NCBI GenBank assembly: GCA_017433295.1
Contig: JAFRHL010000035.1
Location: 37,338-101,337 of the forward strand
Length of the DNA stretch: 64,000 nucleotides
Source: Eubacterium sp.
Lineage (GTDB): Bacteria > Bacillota > Clostridia > Lachnospirales > Lachnospiraceae
Direction: 5' to 3'
Shown: one piece after another, positions 15,516 through 23,727 of the stretch
Position numbering within the stretch: position 1 is the first letter of the stretch
Layout of the letters: the number at the start of each line of letters is the position of its first letter
Notes under the pieces: generated by a model
What the model was told of the DNA's origin: nothing
The model's input: the letters and a program-made list of their open reading frames with translations, nothing else
Database searches by the model: none
Program-made: the position numbers and the translations under genes

Positions 15516-16747
15516 GCCTGTGTAGCTCCCTTAAAATCCACCGCTGCCTGATTGTACGGTTCACGTTTATCCGATATTTCAGCCAATGTCGGTTTGCCTA
15601 TCGGCTTAATGACATGGCTGCCGGCAATCCGATCAAATTCTTTCTTGCCGATCACCTTTTCAAGTTGTGCAAGGGTTTTAGGCTTACGCTCATAGAGCAT
15701 TGCTTCCTCATATCCTGCTTTCTTGATATCTTCAATCGCCTGATCGGCATCATCGAAAGCCCTGACTGACCTTCCTGCAACAGCTTTCCACCCGGGAATA
15801 TCCTTGCCTGTAAGGATTGCTTCAAGAGCATAAGCTTTCAAATCGTTGTACCAGCTTACAAGAGTCTCTGCCCTGTACAACAAGTCCCCGATCTCCGTAT
15901 CAGTCAGTACCGGCGGCAGGGTAAATCCTGCATCCATAGCTGCCATTCTGCTAGTTTTTTCATCGTCCGACAGCTTTCCATCTATGGGCAGATCCTTAAA
16001 GTCCTCTAATGCCGTCATGTTCTCTGAACGTGCCCTGCAAACTGCTTTGCCCTTACAGAATTGACACCAGGTACCTTCTTTGAACTCTGCCCCGATTCCG
16101 GATACAGCCTTCTGTGCAATCGGTTTAATCCGTTCCCCCCATGAAAGCAATTCACTCAACGGAATCGTTTCCTCACTTACTTCCTCCGTCACACGAGGCT
16201 GTACGATTGCCATAGTGACCTTATCTATTGGGTAAAACATTCCATATTTTTTCAGTGCACCTAACGCATATAGGCGCATTTGGGAATTGTTTTCTGCAGA
16301 TACCGGAACACCCTTCCCATGTTTATAATCGACAACAATCAGATGACCGGAACCAAGGATGATACAATCACTTGTACCAAAACCTTCGGGAACATAATCA
16401 GAGAAATCAACTCTGACCTCTTGCTGCTGATAAGGCTTTTCAGAGAAAGACATGACCTTTTCCCATATATACTCACCATATACCTCTGCGGTCTTTATCA
16501 TTTCTTCGGAAAATAGCTCATCTGTCCTGCACTTCTTGATCTGTGAATTGAACTTTCTTTTTGTGATATAACCAGCATTATAATTGACTGTAAGCTCGCA
16601 TATCTTATGTGCCAGGGTTCCTTCTTTCGCGTATTTTCCGGGATCGTTGTCCGGGAACTGTGATTCAAAGGTCGGGGCCGCCGTACAATTCAGCCATCTG
16701 TGAGATCCGGAAGCACTCGCCTTTGCATGCTGTGTAGCTTTTCCCAT
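15512..16747 (-). CDS. DUF2800 phage nuclease (Cas4/RecB-like PD-(D/E)XK fold)
   Basis: The 411-residue protein fits DUF2800. It has GSHRWLNCTAAP near the start and EGTLAHKICE (metal-site His/Glu). The core GTSDCIILGSGHLIVVDYKHGKG supplies the D...D-x-K signature. A later CQFC...C cluster fits an iron-sulphur or zinc site as in Cas4/AddB-type nucleases. It probably processes ends for recombination-dependent replication. ATG 16747 is nine bases after AGGAGG; ATG 16753 is an alternative. Confidence 0.85.
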   Translation of the reverse strand: MGKATQHAKASASGSHRWLNCTAAPTFESQFPDNDPGKYAKEGTLAHKICELTVNYNAGYITKRKFNSQIKKCRTDELFSEEMIKTAEVYGEYIWEKVMSFSEKPYQQQEVRVDFSDYVPEGFGTSDCIILGSGHLIVVDYKHGKGVPVSAENNSQMRLYALGALKKYGMFYPIDKVTMAIVQPRVTEEVSEETIPLSELLSWGERIKPIAQKAVSGIGAEFKEGTWCQFCKGKAVCRARSENMTALEDFKDLPIDGKLSDDEKTSRMAAMDAGFTLPPVLTDTEIGDLLYRAETLVSWYNDLKAYALEAILTGKDIPGWKAVAGRSVRAFDDADQAIEDIKKAGYEEAMLYERKPKTLAQLEKVIGKKEFDRIAGSHVIKPIGKPTLAEISDKREPYNQAAVDFKGATQA

Positions 16748-16763
16748 CCGCATCCGCCTCCTC

Positions 16764-17210
16764 TCAGAGCTTTGCCCCAAGACCCTTAAGGTCTTCAGCA
16801 AATGCCGGATACTGGTCAGGTCTGAGCTGCGTGACGGCTTGTATTCCATATTTGCCCTTCAGCAGGTTCAATACATCATCCATTTTTCCCTGATCTACTA
16901 AAGCCGCACCTGCGCGGGAAATCGTATCCAAAGTGATTGCCTGTGGTGTTTCAGGCATCGGAGCTGGTACCGGTGCATTCATCATAGGTGGCTGTACAGG
17001 CTCCACAGTAGCCGATACAGCCGGTGAAGGGACATCTGCAGGCATCTCTACTTTTGCAGCACTTTCGACTGCCATAGGCGTTTCTGCAGGAATCACAAGC
17101 TCTGCCGGATTATCGGTTGATAATAAGGCTTCACCTTTGACCGCAAGGGCCAACTGTGTAATCGCCTGTGAGAGGTCTGGTGCTTCGATCTTTACTTTGA
17201 TTTCTAACAT
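16764..17210 (-). CDS. Hypothetical phage protein with Pro/Ala-rich linker
   Basis: The 148-residue protein has an N-terminal helix (about 1-30), a long Pro/Ala/Val/Glu linker (about 33-88) and a C-terminal domain. The latter carries ITLDTISRAGAALVDQGK and KYGIQAVTQLRPDQYPAF, resembling small phage proteins next to DUF2800 nucleases. AAGGAGGAG precedes the ATG. Possible partner of the nuclease. Confidence 0.6.
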   Translation of the reverse strand: MLEIKVKIEAPDLSQAITQLALAVKGEALLSTDNPAELVIPAETPMAVESAAKVEMPADVPSPAVSATVEPVQPPMMNAPVPAPMPETPQAITLDTISRAGAALVDQGKMDDVLNLLKGKYGIQAVTQLRPDQYPAFAEDLKGLGAKL

Positions 17211-17225
17211 TGTGCTTCTCCTCCT

Positions 17226-17393
17226 TTATGAATTTTTGTTATCATATCTACGTTTCTTCCATTCCTGGAAAGCCGCTTCGTTTCCAGGGTCCTCGTAAAA
17301 TTTAGTTACGGCAGCAAGAAACGTGGTTGCCAGGTTTTTAAGATCGGTAGATGGAATTTGCGAACAATCAATTTGAACGACTTTTCTATCCAT
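17226..17393 (-). CDS. Small phage protein (55 aa)
   Basis: An open frame from ATG 17393, immediately after the stop of the upstream gene, to TAA 17226. It encodes a soluble, mildly basic protein with an FLAAVTKFYEDPGNEAAF core. Its exact fit between neighbours supports translation by coupling. Function unknown. Confidence 0.6.
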   Translation of the reverse strand: MDRKVVQIDCSQIPSTDLKNLATTFLAAVTKFYEDPGNEAAFQEWKKRRYDNKNS

Positions 17394-17642
17394 TTATCTG
17401 ACCTCTTTTGTTTTTTCTGCTATCAGCTCTTCCAAAGCTGACAGGATAATGTTTTTTGTAAGCTCTGCGGATTCTTCACTTTTAAACTCTTTGTTGCCAT
17501 TCAGCACAGTGGAAAGATATGCGGGGTTGTATCCGCCTTTCCCCGTCTGCTTCTTGCATCTTTCAGCAAGCTCAGGATTCGTTATCCTGTACTTGTGCAT
17601 CTTTGCAGCAACTTCGCAGGTCCAATCTTCATTGAAAGCCAA
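17394..17642 (-). CDS. First gene of early operon: small Cro-like DNA-binding candidate
   Basis: The 82-residue protein starts at TTG 17642, six bases after AGGAGGG. It has a helix pattern (EVAAKMHKYRITNPELAERC, then GYNPAYLSTVLNG) that fits a short helix-turn-helix like those of Cro/anti-repressor proteins. It is the first gene downstream of the early promoter and faces the CI-like gene, the usual place of Cro. Not certain. Confidence 0.6.
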   Translation of the reverse strand: MAFNEDWTCEVAAKMHKYRITNPELAERCKKQTGKGGYNPAYLSTVLNGNKEFKSEESAELTKNIILSALEELIAEKTKEVR

Positions 17643-17689
17643 GTCTATCCCTCCTTTCCGAACATTTTCAACTATCAGTTGAAATATTT

Positions 17690-17822
17690 TAGCTAAAAGA
17701 GTATAATCTGATTAGCGTATTCATTAATCTCTTTTGGCTAGCTAATTTATTTCAGCTCTTGTTGCATAGTGTAGCAAAATAATTTTAGCTTGTCAAGAGA
17801 AAAATGTAACTTTATTTAGCTG
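17690..17822. promoter_or_regulatory. Divergent control region with TTTAGCT operator boxes
   Basis: Between the repressor gene and the early operon, boxes of the form TTTAGCT or TAGCTAA recur near 17690, 17740, 17784 and 17816. One copy of GTGTAGC is also present. The box is shared with the left promoter region (159-219). Binding by the 17834 repressor is inference. Confidence 0.5.
17768..17796 (-). promoter_or_regulatory. Early leftward promoter
   Basis: The minus strand has TTGACA (17796-17791), a 17-base spacer, then TACACT (17773-17768) preceded by TGC, close to an extended -10. An operator-like AGCTAAAA lies inside the spacer, well placed for repression. It drives the early operon from 17642. 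Confidence 0.75.
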
Positions 17823-17833
17823 GAGGTTAAATT

Positions 17834-18367
17834 ATGGTAACACACGATAGATTCTTTGACAGGTATGCTGCTATATGTAAAAATTTAGGTATAAGCCCCA
17901 GTTCACAAAGTACAGCGGAACGGCTGGAAACAACTCGAGCAACGATTACCAAATGGAACACTTTAAACATCACACCTAAAGGGGAAATGGTTCGGCGGAT
18001 CGCGGACGCATTCGGTGTTTCAACCGATTATCTTTTAGGGAGAACGGATGACCCAACGGACTACGTCAGAATGGGCGGACAGGCATATACAACTCTTAAA
18101 CAGTCAAACACCGTTCCTTTTCCTAAGATCAAAACCGATGAGAAAACACAGCAGTCAAAAATTCAAGTCCTCTATGACCAACTGGATGATTCGGATAAGA
18201 TAAAAGCAGAAGGCGTCATACAGGGGATGCTTATGCAGGATAAGTATATTAATTGTTCGGAACCAGATATGGGATATGTTAATGCAGCCCACATTAGAAC
18301 GGATATAGAGATTACTCCGGAAATGCTCAAACATGATGACGACATCATGAATGATGATGATTTTTGA
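17834..18367 (+). CDS. CI-like phage repressor (XRE helix-turn-helix)
   Basis: The 177-residue protein has an N-terminal helix-turn-helix (STAERLETTRATITKWN, followed by RRIADAFGVSTDYLLGR), the typical XRE arrangement. An acidic C-terminal half lacks the Ser/Lys LexA protease pair. GGAGG precedes the ATG. Lying between the divergent early operon and an ImmA-like protease gene, it is probably inactivated by proteolysis, as in ICEBs1-type ImmR/ImmA switches (inference). Confidence 0.82.
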   Translation: MVTHDRFFDRYAAICKNLGISPSSQSTAERLETTRATITKWNTLNITPKGEMVRRIADAFGVSTDYLLGRTDDPTDYVRMGGQAYTTLKQSNTVPFPKIKTDEKTQQSKIQVLYDQLDDSDKIKAEGVIQGMLMQDKYINCSEPDMGYVNAAHIRTDIEITPEMLKHDDDIMNDDDF

Positions 18368-18426
18368 GAGGGTAGATTTTTGGACACTCAATTTTGGTAG
18401 AATCATTGTGGGAGGTAGGTTACGGA

Positions 18427-18921
18427 ATGACTTATGAAGAATTACTGATAGAATCCGATAACAGCGGCCTGATCGCAAAAGAGAAAAATCTGCAAGCACA
18501 TGACGGACGGCTCCGTGGCAACCGTGTAGCTATTCGACAATCGATACAATCGGAGAAAAAGAAAGCCTGCGTCCTGGCTGAAGAACTTGGGCACTATCAC
18601 ACATCATCGGGTGATATTTTAGACCAACAGTCCATTGGAAACAGGAAGCAAGAGAATAAAGCGCGTATGTGGGCCTATGACAAGATGATAGGCCTATGTG
18701 GAATCATTGATTGCTGTAAACGGGGAATATCCACCATCCACGACGCTGCAGACTACTGTGGAGTTACAGAGCAATTTATGATCGAAGCCATAAAAGCATA
18801 TCGGCTTAAATACGGTATATGTACTCAATACAAGGGTTATACCATATACTTTGAACCCTGGATAGGGATAATGCAGAAAATTGGGGAGGGAACATATGAA
18901 AAAGAAGAAGCAATCAGATGA
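18427..18921 (+). CDS. ImmA/IrrE-family metallopeptidase-like protein
   Basis: The 164-residue protein has LAEELGHYHTSSGDI, which fits the HExxH-type zinc motif region of ImmA/IrrE proteins with the first His replaced (EELGHYH). The fold context and following helices agree. The likely partner is the upstream repressor. The start at ATG 18427 follows GGAGG. The end overlaps the recombinase start. Confidence 0.75.
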   Translation: MTYEELLIESDNSGLIAKEKNLQAHDGRLRGNRVAIRQSIQSEKKKACVLAEELGHYHTSSGDILDQQSIGNRKQENKARMWAYDKMIGLCGIIDCCKRGISTIHDAADYCGVTEQFMIEAIKAYRLKYGICTQYKGYTIYFEPWIGIMQKIGEGTYEKEEAIR

Positions 18922-20557
18922 AATGGCGGTGGTATATGCTCGATATTCTTCCCATAATCAGCAGGAGCAATCCATCGAAGGACAGATTGCGGCAGCACAG
19001 AGATATGCGAAGTCTAAAGGCTACACCATCATCAGAGAATACTGCGACAGAGCAAAGACCGGGACCAACGACAACCGGGAAGAGTTTCAGCGGATGCTGT
19101 CGGATTGTGCAAAGAAACAATTCTCTGTCATCATCGTGTGGAAAGTGGACCGATTCGGACGAAACCGGGAAGAGATCACATTTAACAAATACCGGGCAAA
19201 GAAGCACGGTGTACGGGTGGAGTATGTGGCTGAGAATGTAGGAGAGGGCCCTGAGAGCATAATCCTCGAAAGTGTCCTGGAAGGTATGGCAGAATACTAC
19301 TCTGTCCAATTATCACAAAATGTGCAGCGCGGGATGTTGGAAAGCGCTAAAAAGCATAAGGTGCTGGGTGGATGGGTATGCTTCGGATACAAGGTAGGCC
19401 CTGAAAGAGATTTTGAGATAGATCCGGAAACTGCTCCGGTAGTAAAAAAGATTTTCGATATGTATGTTGGCGGCAGCACAATTTCTGAATTGACGACTTA
19501 CCTCAACAACAAAGGATACAGAACGTCAAAAGGAAGGCCATTTAATAAAAACAGCCTTCCAAGAATCTTGAAAAATGAAAAGTATATTGGAACTTATGTA
19601 TATAAAGACTTAATAAGAGATGAAGACGCAATTCCCGCTATCATCGACAAGGAGACTTTTGCTAAAGTCCAAGAACTTTTAAAATATAACCGTAGAAAGC
19701 CATCCAGAAAATGGAGTTTCTCTGATTATCTCCTATCTGACAAGCTGATCTGCGGAAAATGCGGATCCCCGATGCATGGAAAAAGTGCATACGGTAAGCT
19801 TAAAAAGAAATATAATTATTATGTTTGCAAAAACTGTATTGACGGTCAAACTCACTGCGATCTTAAGCCAATCCGACAAGAAATCCTTGAGGCCATTGTC
19901 CTGGCTAAAATTGAGGAGATCGTATTTAACGACCACATGATCGAATTTATCACTGATGCTGTTTGGGAAACGTACTGCAAGGATGACACCAGGCTGGGAG
20001 AAACAAAGACTGTTAAAAATCGAATAAAAGAAGTTCAGAAGAGTATGGCTAATCTCATGAAATCTATAGAGGCTGGTCTGTTTAATGACATGATCCGGAA
20101 CCGTATGGAAGAACTGCAGGCAGAGGAGAATATCCTGAAAGCCGAACTGGCAAATCTCGAATTGGCAAACCCTTTAAAACTTACAAGAGATCATATACTT
20201 TATTATCTGAGTAGATATAAAGAGATGGATCTGAAAGACCTTGAGAGCCGTAAACGGATAATATCGACTTTTGTGAACAGTATTTTTGTCTATGATGACC
20301 ATATTGTGATAACTTTTAACTACTCCGGAGATAATAACAGGGTCACCATAAATGACTATAATACGGCTCAAAACAAAGCTGACAGTGAAACCGGTTGTGC
20401 ATTATCTAAAAATGCACAACCGGTGTTCGACCGTGTTTCAGTTAGTGGACCTGGCGGGAATCGAACCCGCGTCCGAAAATCTGTCCCCGAAGGTGTCTTC
20501 CATCATAGTCTTTATCTTGACATTCCCTCCATCAGGCGTCTAAAGACAAACTCCTGA
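18896..20557 (+). CDS. Large serine recombinase (integrase); C-terminus runs into antisense ssrA
   Basis: The protein has the resolvase catalytic domain (VVYARYSSHNQQEQSIEGQ with the nucleophilic Ser; VDRFGRNREE), a recombinase domain (about 165-270), a zinc ribbon with CGKCG...CKNC, and a coiled coil. The ATG at 18896 follows GGAGG. The conserved protein should finish near residue 490. Residues after about 517 are translated from the antisense of ssrA (20446 onward), so the stop codon at 20557 is supplied by the host. The excised circle would give a different C-terminus. Confidence 0.9.
   Translation: MKKKKQSDEMAVVYARYSSHNQQEQSIEGQIAAAQRYAKSKGYTIIREYCDRAKTGTNDNREEFQRMLSDCAKKQFSVIIVWKVDRFGRNREEITFNKYRAKKHGVRVEYVAENVGEGPESIILESVLEGMAEYYSVQLSQNVQRGMLESAKKHKVLGGWVCFGYKVGPERDFEIDPETAPVVKKIFDMYVGGSTISELTTYLNNKGYRTSKGRPFNKNSLPRILKNEKYIGTYVYKDLIRDEDAIPAIIDKETFAKVQELLKYNRRKPSRKWSFSDYLLSDKLICGKCGSPMHGKSAYGKLKKKYNYYVCKNCIDGQTHCDLKPIRQEILEAIVLAKIEEIVFNDHMIEFITDAVWETYCKDDTRLGETKTVKNRIKEVQKSMANLMKSIEAGLFNDMIRNRMEELQAEENILKAELANLELANPLKLTRDHILYYLSRYKEMDLKDLESRKRIISTFVNSIFVYDDHIVITFNYSGDNNRVTINDYNTAQNKADSETGCALSKNAQPVFDRVSVSGPGGNRTRVRKSVPEGVFHHSLYLDIPSIRRLKTNS
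20391..20423. repeat. Perfect 13-bp inverted repeat beside the ssrA 3' end
   Basis: CCGGTTGTGCATT (20391-20403) and AATGCACAACCGG (20411-20423) flank a 7-base spacer, 22 bases beyond the ssrA end. It lies inside the recombinase reading frame. It may be a transcript-end structure for ssrA or part of the attachment site. Confidence 0.6.
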
Positions 20558-20791
20558 CTTCAGTAGCTTCATGATACTTCACGCACCGCAAAGCTTAAGT
20601 GCGCGAGGGTTCCGCATAATCGGTGCCGGACACTCAGCCTGCGGACTTACTGAGGCCGACAGCTGCAACTAGGCAGCAAATGCTAATTCTGTTTTATCAG
20701 CGTTTATATTTAATTCCCGGTATTTACGTGGTCCGGGTCCACGGATGGCTGCCTTAAGTTCTAAATCCCCGTCGAAACCAGTACAAGCCCC
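20446..20791 (-). ncRNA. ssrA: tmRNA (ssrA), interrupted at its 3' end by the prophage
   Basis: The minus-strand RNA opens GGGGCTTGTACTGGTTTCGACGGGG, the standard tmRNA 5' domain, and ends with T-arm GCGGG TTCGATT CCCGC. The tag frame ends ADKTELAFAA then TAG (20701-20669); the exact resume codon is unclear. The 3' acceptor strand CAGGTCC pairs imperfectly with GGGGCTT (mismatches at positions 4 and 7), although the G3-U pair for alanylation is kept. CCA is not encoded (CTA instead). Both oddities sit at the prophage junction. It lies next to smpB, its partner. Confidence 0.92.
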
Positions 20792-20837
20792 TGTAAACAA
20801 TATTATACTTCATAACAAAAATATGTCAAGAGTATTT

Positions 20838-21308
20838 TTAACCCAGGTTTCTGACCTTAAAGTCCCGTTCGGCTTCTCTTTTAGCGTCTTTCCTGGCGAT
20901 GTCCTGTCTCTTGTCATACATTTTTTTACCTCTGGCAAGGCCGATCTCCACTTTTACCAGACTCCCCTTAAGATAAACTTTAAGCGGCATGATGGTATAG
21001 CCTTTGATCTTGATCCGGCTCTCCAGCTTGCGGATCTCTGCCTTGTGAAGCAGGAGCTTGCGGGTACGGAGGGGGTCCTTATTAAAAATATTGCCCTTCT
21101 CGTAGGGGCTGATATGCATATGGTTAATGAGGACCTCCCCATGGGAAATGGTCACAAAGGACTCCTTGATACTGCATTTGCCCATACGCAGGGACTTCAC
21201 CTCTGTTCCATGCAGGGCAATGCCTGCCTCATACTTTTCATCAATAAAATAGTCATGATAAGCCTTTTTATTGTTGGCAATAAGACGTATTCCTTCTGAT
21301 TTTGACAT
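20838..21308 (-). CDS. smpB: SsrA-binding protein SmpB
   Basis: The 156-residue protein matches SmpB along its length: [35 protein letters not shown], and the basic C-terminal tail after [15 protein letters not shown]. It binds tmRNA and brings it to stalled ribosomes. CAGGAGG precedes the ATG. The order rnr-smpB-ssrA is the usual Firmicutes one. Confidence 0.97.
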   Translation of the reverse strand: MSKSEGIRLIANNKKAYHDYFIDEKYEAGIALHGTEVKSLRMGKCSIKESFVTISHGEVLINHMHISPYEKGNIFNKDPLRTRKLLLHKAEIRKLESRIKIKGYTIMPLKVYLKGSLVKVEIGLARGKKMYDKRQDIARKDAKREAERDFKVRNLG

Positions 21309-21338
21309 AAGTCCCTCCTGATAAATTCCTGTCTCCAG

Positions 21339-21365
21339 GCCCTCTTTTCACATTAAAAAGAGGGC
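21339..21365. other. Hairpin between rnr and smpB
   Basis: GCCCTCTTTT (21339-21348) pairs with AAAAGAGGGC (21356-21365). There is no T-tract after it on the minus strand, so it could be a partial attenuator or mRNA-processing site between the two co-directional genes. Confidence 0.4.
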
Positions 21366-21384
21366 AAAGCCGGTCAGCTCCAGA

Positions 21385-23619
21385 TCATGTCCGGCTGTAC
21401 AGCTTAAGCAGCCGGTCCGCTTCTTCGTCTGTCATCCAGTCATTCACCGCTATTCCACTTTTCTCATCATAGGACAGCTCATCCGGTGAAAACTCCTCCA
21501 GCGAAAAATCAATAATTCTTTTTAGCTTATCGGCCACGTCTGCCACCACCTCTACCTTCTGCCCCAGGGTAAATACTCTTCCACTCCTCTGACCGATGAG
21601 GCGGTACTGATCCTGGTCAAAATGATAATGGTCATCCAGAAGGCTTTGAACAGGAACCAGCCCCTCCACGGTATTCTCAAGCTCCACATAGAAGCCTGCG
21701 GCACTGACTCCTGAAATAACTCCTGTAAAGTGTTCCCCTATCCTGTCCTGCATATACTCGATCTTTTTCAGCTTTTCCACATCCCGCTCTGCATCCTTTG
21801 CTCTGCGCTCCAGCCGGGAACAAAGTTCCGCCACACCGGGAAGGATCTTCTCATAATGGGCAAGCCTTTTATCATTTAATTGCCCGCGGAGATTCTCCTT
21901 AATGATCCGGTGGATCTGCAGGTCGGGATATCTGCGTATGGGTGAGGTAAAATGTGTGTAATAATTTGTTGAAAGGCCGAAATGCCCTGCATTCAGGGTC
22001 TTATAAGCGGCACGCTGCATGGATCTTAAAGTTAGGCGGCTGATCAGGGCTTCCTCCGGTTCTCCCTCCAGGGAAAAGAGGAGCTTCTGTATCTCGCCGG
22101 GATGAAAGACCTCCCTTTCCGTCCTCAGATAGTAGCCGAAGTTTCGGATAAAGAGATCCAGTTTTTTTAATTTTTCCGGATCCGGGGCTTCATGGATCCG
22201 GTATATAAAGGGGATCTCCTGCCAGAAATAATCCTGGGCCACGGTCTCATTGGCCAGGAGCATGAAGTCCTCTATGATGTCTGTGGCGGTGTTACGCTCA
22301 TAAGGGTATATTTCACTGACATAGCCTTCTTCGTCCAGTATGATCTTTGACTCCGGAAAATCAAAGTCGATTGCCCCCCTTGCCTTTCTCTTCTCCTTCA
22401 ACAGTCCTGCCGCCTCTTCCATCAGGAAGCATAAACTGCGGATCTCCTCTCTAAGTCCTTCAGGGTGTTTTTCACCGTCCAGGATCGTCTGAACACCATG
22501 ATAGGACAGACGTGCATCTACACGGATTACGGTTTCGACGATCTGATGGTCGATAACATTTCCTCTCCCGTCAAGATGCATGATACAGCTTAAAGCAAGA
22601 CGGTCCTCTCCCTGATTGAGGGAACAGATCCCATTGGACAGGGCAGCAGGCAGCATGGGAATGACCCCTCCCGCCAGGTAGATACTGGTCCCCCTGGACA
22701 GGGCTGACTGGTCAAGGGGCGAATTCTCTTTTACATAATGGGATACGTCCGCTATATGGACGCCCAGCAGGTAGCCTTCGCCTTCCCGTTCCAGTGTGAT
22801 GGCATCATCTAAGTCCCTGGCATCCTCTCCGTCTATGGTCACCGTCAGTTTTTCTCTTAAGTCCTTCCTGCCCCGGCAATCTTCGGGAGATACTTTTCCC
22901 GGAATCCCGGCCGCTTCCCGATATGCTGCAGGGGAAAAGCTTTCTTCTATCCCGTAGGAATATATGACAGAAGCTGTATCTGTGGAAGGATCATCTATGC
23001 TGCCCAAAACTTTAATGACCTTACCTTCTGGTTTTTTCTTCTCAGATCCGTAAGACAGGATACGGACTACTACCTTGTCCCGGTCGGCTGCCCTCCCCGA
23101 ATCACGGCTGCTGATAAAGATATCACTGCCGCATCCCGTGTCGTCCGGATGGACAAAACCGAAAGAGCTTCTCTTCTCAAAGGTTCCGGAAATGCTTTTA
23201 CACCCTCTCTCCAAAATCTTGATGATCATACCCTCCGGTCTTTTCTTAGAATGAATTTCGCTCCCCCTGATCTTTACCAGCACTTTATCCCTGTAAAATG
23301 CACCGTTCACATATTCGGGGGGAATAAATATATCTTCCTGCTGACCCTCAGCGCGAACAAATCCGAATCCCCTGGGATGTGAAGTAAATATCCCGATAAG
23401 ATTACGGTTCTGGGGCCTGATGTATTTTCCCCGGGATGTAATCTCAATACTTCCTTCCTCCAGAAGAGCCAGGAGCACTTCTTTAAGCTGCTTCCTGTCT
23501 TCCCGGGGAACTTCCAGAAAGCAGGACATCTCCTTAAATTTCATGGGAGTGTATTGCTCGCTGTATATGAAGTCCTTTATGCTCTTTTTTCTCTTCTCTA
23601 ACAATTCTTTTTCATTCAT
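21385..23619 (-). CDS. rnr: Ribonuclease R
   Basis: The 744-residue protein has an N-terminal winged-helix region, cold-shock/OB domains (GFGFVRAEGQQEDIFIPP), the RNB catalytic core with DGEDARDLDDAITL (metal-binding aspartates) and a C-terminal S1 domain (HFTGVISGVSAAGFYVELE). It is a 3'-5' exoribonuclease that degrades structured RNA and the non-stop mRNAs released by tmRNA, consistent with its neighbours smpB and ssrA. The ribosome site is weak. Confidence 0.96.
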   Translation of the reverse strand: MNEKELLEKRKKSIKDFIYSEQYTPMKFKEMSCFLEVPREDRKQLKEVLLALLEEGSIEITSRGKYIRPQNRNLIGIFTSHPRGFGFVRAEGQQEDIFIPPEYVNGAFYRDKVLVKIRGSEIHSKKRPEGMIIKILERGCKSISGTFEKRSSFGFVHPDDTGCGSDIFISSRDSGRAADRDKVVVRILSYGSEKKKPEGKVIKVLGSIDDPSTDTASVIYSYGIEESFSPAAYREAAGIPGKVSPEDCRGRKDLREKLTVTIDGEDARDLDDAITLEREGEGYLLGVHIADVSHYVKENSPLDQSALSRGTSIYLAGGVIPMLPAALSNGICSLNQGEDRLALSCIMHLDGRGNVIDHQIVETVIRVDARLSYHGVQTILDGEKHPEGLREEIRSLCFLMEEAAGLLKEKRKARGAIDFDFPESKIILDEEGYVSEIYPYERNTATDIIEDFMLLANETVAQDYFWQEIPFIYRIHEAPDPEKLKKLDLFIRNFGYYLRTEREVFHPGEIQKLLFSLEGEPEEALISRLTLRSMQRAAYKTLNAGHFGLSTNYYTHFTSPIRRYPDLQIHRIIKENLRGQLNDKRLAHYEKILPGVAELCSRLERRAKDAERDVEKLKKIEYMQDRIGEHFTGVISGVSAAGFYVELENTVEGLVPVQSLLDDHYHFDQDQYRLIGQRSGRVFTLGQKVEVVADVADKLKRIIDFSLEEFSPDELSYDEKSGIAVNDWMTDEEADRLLKLYSRT

Positions 23620-23653
23620 TTTATTTCTCTGTCAAACCCCGGAGGTTTCAGTA

Positions 23654-23726
23654 CGCGCGAGTGCGCATCTTTAGCGGAGCATTTTTTGCTCTGCAGGAAA
23701 TGCAAGACAATTTCCGATCAGAGTAA
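23654..23726. repeat. Dispersed repeat copy 1 next to a terminator
   Basis: A segment from CGCGCGAGTG at 23654 to about 23684 matches 39762-39792 at about 27 of 31 positions. In both loci it is followed by a hairpin containing CAGGAAAT...ATTTCC, then an A-run, then a terminator stem. Here the hairpin is CTCTG...CAGAG (about 23690-23722). Confidence 0.65.
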
Positions 23727-23727
23727 A

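Larger units (their letters stand above)
410..18530 (+). repeat. Interspersed, strand-biased heptamer GTGTAGC (14 exact copies)
   Basis: Exact GTGTAGC on the plus strand starts at 410, 2328, 3625, 4482, 5714, 6920, 8024, 10260, 11581, 14160, 15520, 16732, 17769 and 18524. One-mismatch GTGTAGT occurs at 8195 and 8754. Spacing is mostly 0.8-1.5 kb. About one copy per strand is expected by chance in 18 kb. The copies fall in all three reading frames of leftward genes, and one lies in a rightward gene, so codon use does not explain them. One reverse-strand copy is seen at 19020. The copy at 17769 overlaps the -10 box of the early promoter. Confidence 0.7.
1..20445. mobile_element. Prophage / phage-like integrative element (right part; left end outside window)
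   Basis: The block holds a long leftward phage early operon (polymerase, ThyX, DUF2815, DUF2800, methyltransferases), a divergent repressor and ImmA-like protease, and a serine recombinase that runs into the 3' end of ssrA. The right boundary is placed at the last ssrA base (20446). The exact crossover could be some tens of bases to either side, because serine recombinases leave only a short core. No capsid, tail, terminase or lysis gene is visible. Those would lie to the left, so it cannot be said whether this is a complete phage. Confidence 0.9.

Noticed and set aside
17769-17775. GTGTAGC copy as independent evidence of a regulatory site
   Set aside because: It overlaps the -10 box of the early promoter, so this copy alone may reflect the promoter sequence. 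The other 13 copies are not promoters by inspection.
1-20445. Reverse transcriptase or template repeat for the candidate variable region inside the window
   Set aside because: No frame shows RT motifs and no A-rich copy of 6724-6798 was found by eye.
21339-21365. rnr-smpB hairpin as a true terminator
   Set aside because: No T-tract follows on the transcribed strand, so it is listed only as a hairpin.
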